The notes under the pieces: generated by a model
The model's input: the letters and a program-made list of their open reading frames with translations, nothing else
Told to the model about the DNA's origin: nothing
The model's database searches: none
Part shown: positions 6,230 to 10,044 of the stretch, one piece after another
How the letters are laid out: each line of letters opens with the position of its first letter
Numbering within the stretch: the first letter of the stretch is position 1
NCBI GenBank assembly: GCA_049511115.1
Contig: JBEKYH010000205.1
Span: 1-10,044 of the forward strand
Length of the DNA stretch: 10,044 bases
DNA from: JBEKYH01 sp049511115
Lineage (GTDB): Bacteria > Planctomycetota > Phycisphaerae > Tepidisphaerales > Tepidisphaeraceae
Direction: 5' to 3'
Made by a program: the position numbers and the translations under genes

Positions 6230-7999
6230 ATGCCGTTCTACCAATTCAGTTTCGCCTTCCCCAACGCCGGCACGGCCGGTGCGCTGCGCAAGCCGCGCGA
6301 GTTGACGCGGCGCACCACGGCGCTTTTGCTGCTCTACGGCTTGACGCTCCTGCTCATCCATCTCGGCGATGCGCGCGTGCTCACGCGCCACGAAGCATTC
6401 GCGGCCCAGCCCGGGCGCGAGATGCTCAATAACGGCCGCTTCGCGGATTGGATGCTGCCAAAACTGGCCGGGGCGCCGCGCGAGGCCAAGCCGCCGGGGA
6501 TGATGTGGCTCATTGCCGCTTCGATTTACATCTTTCGCACGTCGGCGGCGTGGGCGGCGCGCTTTCCTTCCGCCATGGCCGCGATGGCGGTCGCCCTGAT
6601 GATCGCCCATCTGGCGGCGCGCTGGTTCGGCGACCGGATCGGACGCCTTGCAGGGCTTTTGCAGGTCAGTTTTTCCTACATCATTCTGCAGGCGAAACTC
6701 TCCGAGGCGGATATGTCGCTCGTCGCCGCCGTGTGCGCGGCATTGTGCCTCTTTGCCCGCGGCACGATTGACTCTCCCTTTGGCAAAGCAACCGGGTGGC
6801 GGGCGCGACTCACGTTCTGGCTCGCGTGTGGGGCGGCGTTTCTCCTCAAGGGACCGATCGGGCTTATCTTCGTTCTGCTCACCATCGTGACATTTCTGTT
6901 CGTGCGCCGCCGTCATGGCGAGCGCGACTGGCAGCCGCTCTGGTGGCTGGCTAATCCACTTGGAATCGCGTGCTTTATCATCCTGGTCGTCATCTGGCCC
7001 CTGGTCGCGTGGAGACTTGATCCGACGATCGTCCAGGTCTGGCACAGCGAAATGGCCGGCACCGCGAACGGCCAATTCGACAGCGAACCGTTCTATTACT
7101 ACCTCGGTTCGATCCCCGTCGTCCTGCTGCCCTGGACGCCGCTGGTGATCATCGGGCTTTGGCGCGGGCCCAATATGGAACTGGCCGGCAAACTGGTGAG
7201 CCAGGGTGATCGGGCCATGCTGTGGCGATTTCTGCTCTGCTGGTTCATCCCGGGCGTGATCTTTTTATCGCTGGCGATGAAAATGAAACACCACCATTAT
7301 CCGATGCCGGTGCTGCCTCCGCTGACGATCCCAGCGGCCCTGGGGCTGGATTATTATGTCAGACGCCAGATGAGCCGGCCGCAGGGGTTGGTCTGGCCGT
7401 GGTTTTTAGGCGGGTGCATTGCGGCAGGGGCGATTGTCAATGCGGTGCCTTCGATTCCGCACGATTTCAAGCCGCCAATCCTGCGATTGATCGCGATCTT
7501 CGCCGTCGGAGGTCTGATCTATCTACACTTTGAGCGGCAGCGCCGCCCCAGCCTCATGATCGCCGCTTGCTTCCTGACCCTTTGGGCCGCGGCTGTCGGC
7601 GAGCAGACGTGGCTCATGCCGGTGCAGGACGACTACCGCTATCAGGCTGATTTCGCACGCGCCGCGAACGGCCTGGTGCCGCCGGGCGTTCCGATCTACA
7701 TGCTGGGCCACCGCGAGGAGGAGCAGGAGGCGGAATACGCCTATTACCTGCGATTCCCGATGCAGCGACTGCAATCCGCGGAAGACTTTAAGCAGATTGT
7801 CGCCAAACAAAACGCTCCCACGTACGCGATCGCTCCTGCTGGTTTTCTCCCGGAACTGACGGGAGTCGGCCAAATTCAGACGCTCTCAAAGTGCTCAGGG
7901 CTTCGGCCCAAGGAGACCGAGTCGGACCGATTCGAATTGCTACGAGTAATTCCCGCGGGATCTGATACGCCCAGCTTGAAAGCTTCGAGCGGGCCTTGA
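6230..7999 (+). CDS. GT39-family (ArnT/PMT-like) polyprenyl-phosphate-sugar glycosyltransferase
   Basis: Integral membrane enzyme of the GT-C fold, 589 residues, about eleven to thirteen hydrophobic segments between about 30 and 460 and a soluble C-terminal part of about 125 residues. Family marks are the first periplasmic loop RHEAFAAQPGREML (53-66), the conserved EAKPPGMMWL (85-94), SEAD (158-161), LLKGPIGLIF (205-214) and KMKHHHYPMPVLPPL (351-365). Relatives such as ArnT transfer a sugar from a polyprenyl phosphate to lipid A, protein or other outside acceptors. ArnT usually has Asp-Glu in the first loop where this protein has His54-Glu55. I start it at the ATG at 6230 because the open frame upstream to 6050 translates hairpin repeat 3 and the end of the EEP gene. 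No good Shine-Dalgarno is visible. It closes the operon and would use the product of the GT2 enzyme. Confidence 0.88.
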   Translation: MPFYQFSFAFPNAGTAGALRKPRELTRRTTALLLLYGLTLLLIHLGDARVLTRHEAFAAQPGREMLNNGRFADWMLPKLAGAPREAKPPGMMWLIAASIYIFRTSAAWAARFPSAMAAMAVALMIAHLAARWFGDRIGRLAGLLQVSFSYIILQAKLSEADMSLVAAVCAALCLFARGTIDSPFGKATGWRARLTFWLACGAAFLLKGPIGLIFVLLTIVTFLFVRRRHGERDWQPLWWLANPLGIACFIILVVIWPLVAWRLDPTIVQVWHSEMAGTANGQFDSEPFYYYLGSIPVVLLPWTPLVIIGLWRGPNMELAGKLVSQGDRAMLWRFLLCWFIPGVIFLSLAMKMKHHHYPMPVLPPLTIPAALGLDYYVRRQMSRPQGLVWPWFLGGCIAAGAIVNAVPSIPHDFKPPILRLIAIFAVGGLIYLHFERQRRPSLMIAACFLTLWAAAVGEQTWLMPVQDDYRYQADFARAANGLVPPGVPIYMLGHREEEQEAEYAYYLRFPMQRLQSAEDFKQIVAKQNAPTYAIAPAGFLPELTGVGQIQTLSKCSGLRPKETESDRFELLRVIPAGSDTPSLKASSGP

Positions 8000-8004
8000 G
8001 TTTT

Positions 8005-8052
8005 GTAGGTCGGGCTTTAGCCCGACGCCGGCGGGCTAAAGCCGCGCCCTAC
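8005..8052. repeat. GGGCTTTAGCCC-type hairpin repeat, possible two-way terminator
   Basis: Gtagg (8005-8009) through cgggctttagcccg pairs with cgggctaaagcc...ccctac ending at 8052. The inner 12 bp (ggctttagcccg) match perfectly around a 6-7 nt loop, and the outer gtagg/ccctac ends also pair. The left arm core is itself a palindrome. It sits between the stops of the converging GT39 (7999) and cysH (8071) genes and would be well placed to end both transcripts, though no long T-run follows on either side. It resembles dispersed REP-like elements common in environmental genomes. Confidence 0.75.
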
Positions 8053-8070
8053 GATGGGCCAGCAACCAAC

Positions 8071-8814
8071 TTAAAGATTCGCCGAATCGAGGGAGTTGCT
8101 GGTGATGTTGATGCCGCATTCCAGTTTTTCGGCCTCCGCCCAGCGGCCGCTGCGCGGGTCGGCGCCGATCTGGATGGGGCGCGTGCAACTCAAGGGGTTG
8201 CATCCAATGGACGTGTACCCCTTTTCCCACAGCGGATGGTAGGGAAGATCATGCTTCTTTAAGTAGCCGTGCACGTCGCGCGATTTCCAATTCAAGAGCG
8301 GCGAAATCGCCAGGCAGTTATACCGCGAAGAATGCTCGATAAACCGCCGGTCGTGGCGCGTCGATGCCTGGTCGCGGCGGATGCCACGCAGCCAGGCGCG
8401 GGGGGTCAATTCCTTCATGGCCCGCTCAAATGGCTCGTTCTTGTTGGCGGCGCAGCAGGCGTTGATGTCCTTCCGCCAGGCGGGATTGTCCTCGCCGGCG
8501 CGGTGGAGATATTCGCGCGGATCGTTGCGCGTCCGGTAGGTCCAGACATTCAAATCCAGCCGCCGGCGCAACTGCTCCATGAATAAATGGGTCTCGGCGA
8601 AGATGAAACCGGTGTTCACGAAGATGACTTTAATTCGCGGCAAAACGCGTGTGACCATGTGCAACATCACGGCGGATTCGGCGCCGAAGCTGCTGGACAT
8701 CACTGCATCACCGTCAAATCGCGCCGCGGCCCAGGCCACAATTTTCTGCGGCTCAGTCTGCTCAAACTGCTCGTTGAGCTCGGACAGATCGAATTCTTCA
8801 ATCACGCCGGCCAT
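8071..8814 (-). CDS. cysH: CysH-type adenylylsulfate/phosphoadenylylsulfate reductase with unusual cysteine spacing
   Basis: Reduces APS or PAPS to sulfite with thioredoxin or a similar donor in assimilatory sulfate reduction; cytoplasmic. The 247-residue product has the nucleotide loop SSFGAES (41-47), FVNTGFIFAETH (65-76), the WLRGIRRDQASTR block (141-153), SPLLNWKSRDV (171-181), IGADPRSGRW (216-225) and catalytic Cys233 in KLECG. It also has CC at 120-121 and C205-x4-C210 (SIGCNPLSCTRP). The CC plus a second Cys pair is the mark of the [4Fe-4S] APS-reducing type, but that pair is normally C-x2-C. After the catalytic Cys the usual His is Asn (ECGIN). The ATG at 8814 has aagagga 6 nt upstream and gives a family-like N-terminus; the frame is open to 8916 but that part shadows the PHP gene. 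It overlaps the PHP gene by 17 nt. Confidence 0.9.
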   Translation of the reverse strand: MAGVIEEFDLSELNEQFEQTEPQKIVAWAAARFDGDAVMSSSFGAESAVMLHMVTRVLPRIKVIFVNTGFIFAETHLFMEQLRRRLDLNVWTYRTRNDPREYLHRAGEDNPAWRKDINACCAANKNEPFERAMKELTPRAWLRGIRRDQASTRHDRRFIEHSSRYNCLAISPLLNWKSRDVHGYLKKHDLPYHPLWEKGYTSIGCNPLSCTRPIQIGADPRSGRWAEAEKLECGINITSNSLDSANL

Positions 8815-9673
8815 TACCGTTCCTCTTTGTTCTCTCGACCAGGGCGTCGAAAAACTCCCGAGGCACGCGATTTCCGCGGGCCTTGCCCAGGTCGATGTCC
8901 TTCTTGTTCGTCCCATGAAAATCGCTGCCGCCGGTCTTCAACAATCCATGGCGGTCAGCCAGATCAGTGTACTTGGCCACCAGCGTCTGGTCATGGTCAC
9001 TGTGAATCACCTCAATCCCGGCCAGTCCTAAGTCGATCAGGTCCTTTACCACGCGCTGCAACTGGGCGTCATTCTGGGTGCGAAGCTGAATCGGGTGGGC
9101 CAGCACGGGCAATCCGCCGGACGCGAGGATCATCTCCATCGCCTGTCGGCTGGTGAGCCGCTCTTTGTCAAAATACGCTAAGCCTCCGGGGGCAAGATAC
9201 TTATCGAACGCCTGCTTGATGGAACCGACATAGCCTTTGGCCAGCAAAATCGCCGCGATATGGGGCCGGCCGACGACGACTCCGCCGGCTTTGGCTTCCA
9301 CTTCTTCCATGGTGACGGCCACGCCAAGCTCGCGCAGTTTTGCGACGATCTTGGGATTGCGATTGTCGCGGCCGGCGAGCAAGGTCTTGGTCAACTCGCT
9401 GAGAACGCGGCTTTGGGGATCGATGCCGTAGCCGAGCAGGTGCATGGTGCCGGGGTGGGGATACTCGCAACTGATTTCGATGCCGGGGAGAAAATCCAGG
9501 CCCACTTTCTTCGCCTCGTCGGCTGCTTCGGCAATGCCGCCGATAGTGTCGTGATCGGTCAGCGCCAGCGCCGACAGGCCGCGATCCACGGCCAGGCGCA
9601 CCACCGCCGCCGGCGACAGAGTTCCGTCCGACGCCGTTGAGTGGCAATGAAGATCGACGAATCCGTTTTTCAT
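8798..9673 (-). CDS. PHP-domain phosphoesterase, probable 3',5'-nucleoside bisphosphate (pAp) phosphatase
   Basis: PHP enzymes use a cluster of metals held by His and Asp residues. The full set is visible: DLHCHSTASDG (7-17), ALTDHDT (37-43), LPGIEISCEY (62-71), VGRPHIA (134-140), PVLAHPIQL (189-197), GIEVIHSDHD (219-228) and GGSDFHG (248-254). Length (291 residues) and the GRPHIA insert match the TrpH/YciV group, members of which hydrolyse 3',5'-bisphosphonucleotides such as pAp or trim short RNA 5' ends. Its position supports pAp: it starts 9 nt after cysC and overlaps cysH by 17 nt, and pAp is the by-product when PAPS is used. Accumulated pAp inhibits PAPS-using enzymes and small-RNA degradation. 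The ATG at 9673 has no clear Shine-Dalgarno, so coupling to cysC translation is likely. Substrate is inferred from context. Confidence 0.88.
   Translation of the reverse strand: MKNGFVDLHCHSTASDGTLSPAAVVRLAVDRGLSALALTDHDTIGGIAEAADEAKKVGLDFLPGIEISCEYPHPGTMHLLGYGIDPQSRVLSELTKTLLAGRDNRNPKIVAKLRELGVAVTMEEVEAKAGGVVVGRPHIAAILLAKGYVGSIKQAFDKYLAPGGLAYFDKERLTSRQAMEMILASGGLPVLAHPIQLRTQNDAQLQRVVKDLIDLGLAGIEVIHSDHDQTLVAKYTDLADRHGLLKTGGSDFHGTNKKDIDLGKARGNRVPREFFDALVERTKRNGNGRRD
8821..8827 (-). promoter_or_regulatory. Shine-Dalgarno of cysH inside the PHP gene
   Basis: On the minus strand aagagga lies 6 nt before the cysH ATG at 8814, within the last codons of the upstream gene. It decides the cysH start against the longer open frame beginning at 8916. 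Confidence 0.65.
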
Positions 9674-9682
9674 TGGGGAAAA

Positions 9683-10044
9683 TCAGGTCGGCCCGCAGTC
9701 AACGTCACCCAGGTATCCGCCCAGCCGGAGGTAGCTGATGATATGCTCGGCCGCTTCCGGGGGCGATGTCTGCTCCGTGTCGATCACCAGTTCCGGCATC
9801 TGCGGCGGCTCGTAGGGATCATCAATGCCGGTGAATCCTTTGATCTGACCGGCCCGCGCTTTCTTGTATAGGCCCTTGGGATCGCGCTTCTCGGCGGCGT
9901 CCAGGGAGACTTTCACGAACACCTCCACAAAATCCCCCGCCGTCATCCCGGCCCGCACCGCATCGCGGTCGCGCCGATAGGGGCTGATGAAACTGGCGAT
10001 AACGATCATTCCGCTATCGGTGAACAGCTTGGCCACCTCGCCGA
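9683..10044 (-). CDS. cysC: Adenylylsulfate (APS) kinase, C-terminal part (runs off the window)
   Basis: Phosphorylates APS at the 3' position to give PAPS. The visible 120 codons hold GEVAKLFTDSGMIVIASFIS, SPYRRDRDAVRAGM, FVEVFVKVSLDAAEKRDPKG and GLYKKARAGQIKGFTGIDDPYEPP, the last being the diagnostic lid and substrate region. It ends with ISYLRLGGYL, as family members do. The P-loop half lies outside the window, so it could be a separate CysC (about 200 residues) or the C-terminal domain of a fused sulfate adenylyltransferase subunit/APS kinase (CysNC). It heads the visible part of the sulfate operon and is followed 9 nt later by the PHP phosphatase gene. Confidence 0.92.
   Translation of the reverse strand, partial: GEVAKLFTDSGMIVIASFISPYRRDRDAVRAGMTAGDFVEVFVKVSLDAAEKRDPKGLYKKARAGQIKGFTGIDDPYEPPQMPELVIDTEQTSPPEAAEHIISYLRLGGYLGDVDCGPT

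Noticed and set aside
6134..7075. 313-residue minus-strand frame opposite GT39
   Set aside because: Charged low-complexity translation and antisense to a clear membrane enzyme.
446..8052. CRISPR array
   Set aside because: The repeats are palindromic, kilobases apart, divergent in sequence and not separated by regular spacers.
8815..8916. Longer start for cysH at 8916
   Set aside because: The added residues lie in another frame of the PHP gene, while the ATG at 8814 has a good Shine-Dalgarno and a family-like N-terminus.

Overview
The window looks like chromosomal DNA from a GC-rich Gram-negative bacterium, most probably a planctomycete or a relative in the PVC group. The reasons are the style of the sigma-54 N-terminus, a small lipoprotein and a HEAT/TPR protein of types I associate with that group, an Arn-like glycolipid cassette, and hairpin repeats of the 'NAE.AE / NRRGAENAE' kind between genes. 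The taxonomic call is an inference from memory, not a search. No tRNA, rRNA, CRISPR array, transposase or phage gene was seen.

Layout. (1) Positions 1-2627, minus strand, read right to left: a small lipoprotein (2627-2394), a HEAT/TPR-like protein whose frame is broken (2296-1654), a membrane protein with a long low-complexity tail (1619-522), and the first 105 codons of rpoN (317-1), which has a convincing sigma-70-type promoter at 376-404. (2) Positions 2945-7999, plus strand: a compact operon of a DegT-family PLP aminotransferase, a stand-alone LAB_N (lipid-A-disaccharide synthase N-terminal) membrane protein, a GT2 polyprenyl-phosphate-sugar-synthase-like enzyme, a membrane-anchored endonuclease/exonuclease/phosphatase (EEP) enzyme, and an ArnT-like GT39 glycosyltransferase. 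The first four are joined by a 4-nt gap or 4-nt ATGA overlaps. (3) Positions 8071-10044, minus strand: sulfate assimilation genes, namely the C-terminal part of APS kinase (cysC), a PHP phosphoesterase probably acting on pAp, and a CysH-type reductase.

Four hairpin repeats sit at gene boundaries. Three (446-548, 2729-2825, 6093-6202) have related arms starting atgaac-cgc or atgaacgcc. The fourth (8005-8052) is of a different, GGGCTTTAGCCC type and lies between the converging glycolipid and sulfate operons. The first repeat supplies the stop codon of the membrane protein. The second and third create false N-terminal extensions on neighbouring genes.

How the genes may work together: the plus-strand operon has the parts list of an arn-type pathway (aminotransferase makes an amino sugar, GT2 loads it on a polyprenyl phosphate, a small membrane protein may help it cross the membrane, GT39 transfers it outside the membrane), with an EEP phosphatase in place of the usual arnD/arnA parts. 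In the sulfate operon the PHP enzyme would remove pAp, the by-product of PAPS use. The reductase has an unusual C-x4-C spacing at its presumed iron-sulfur site.
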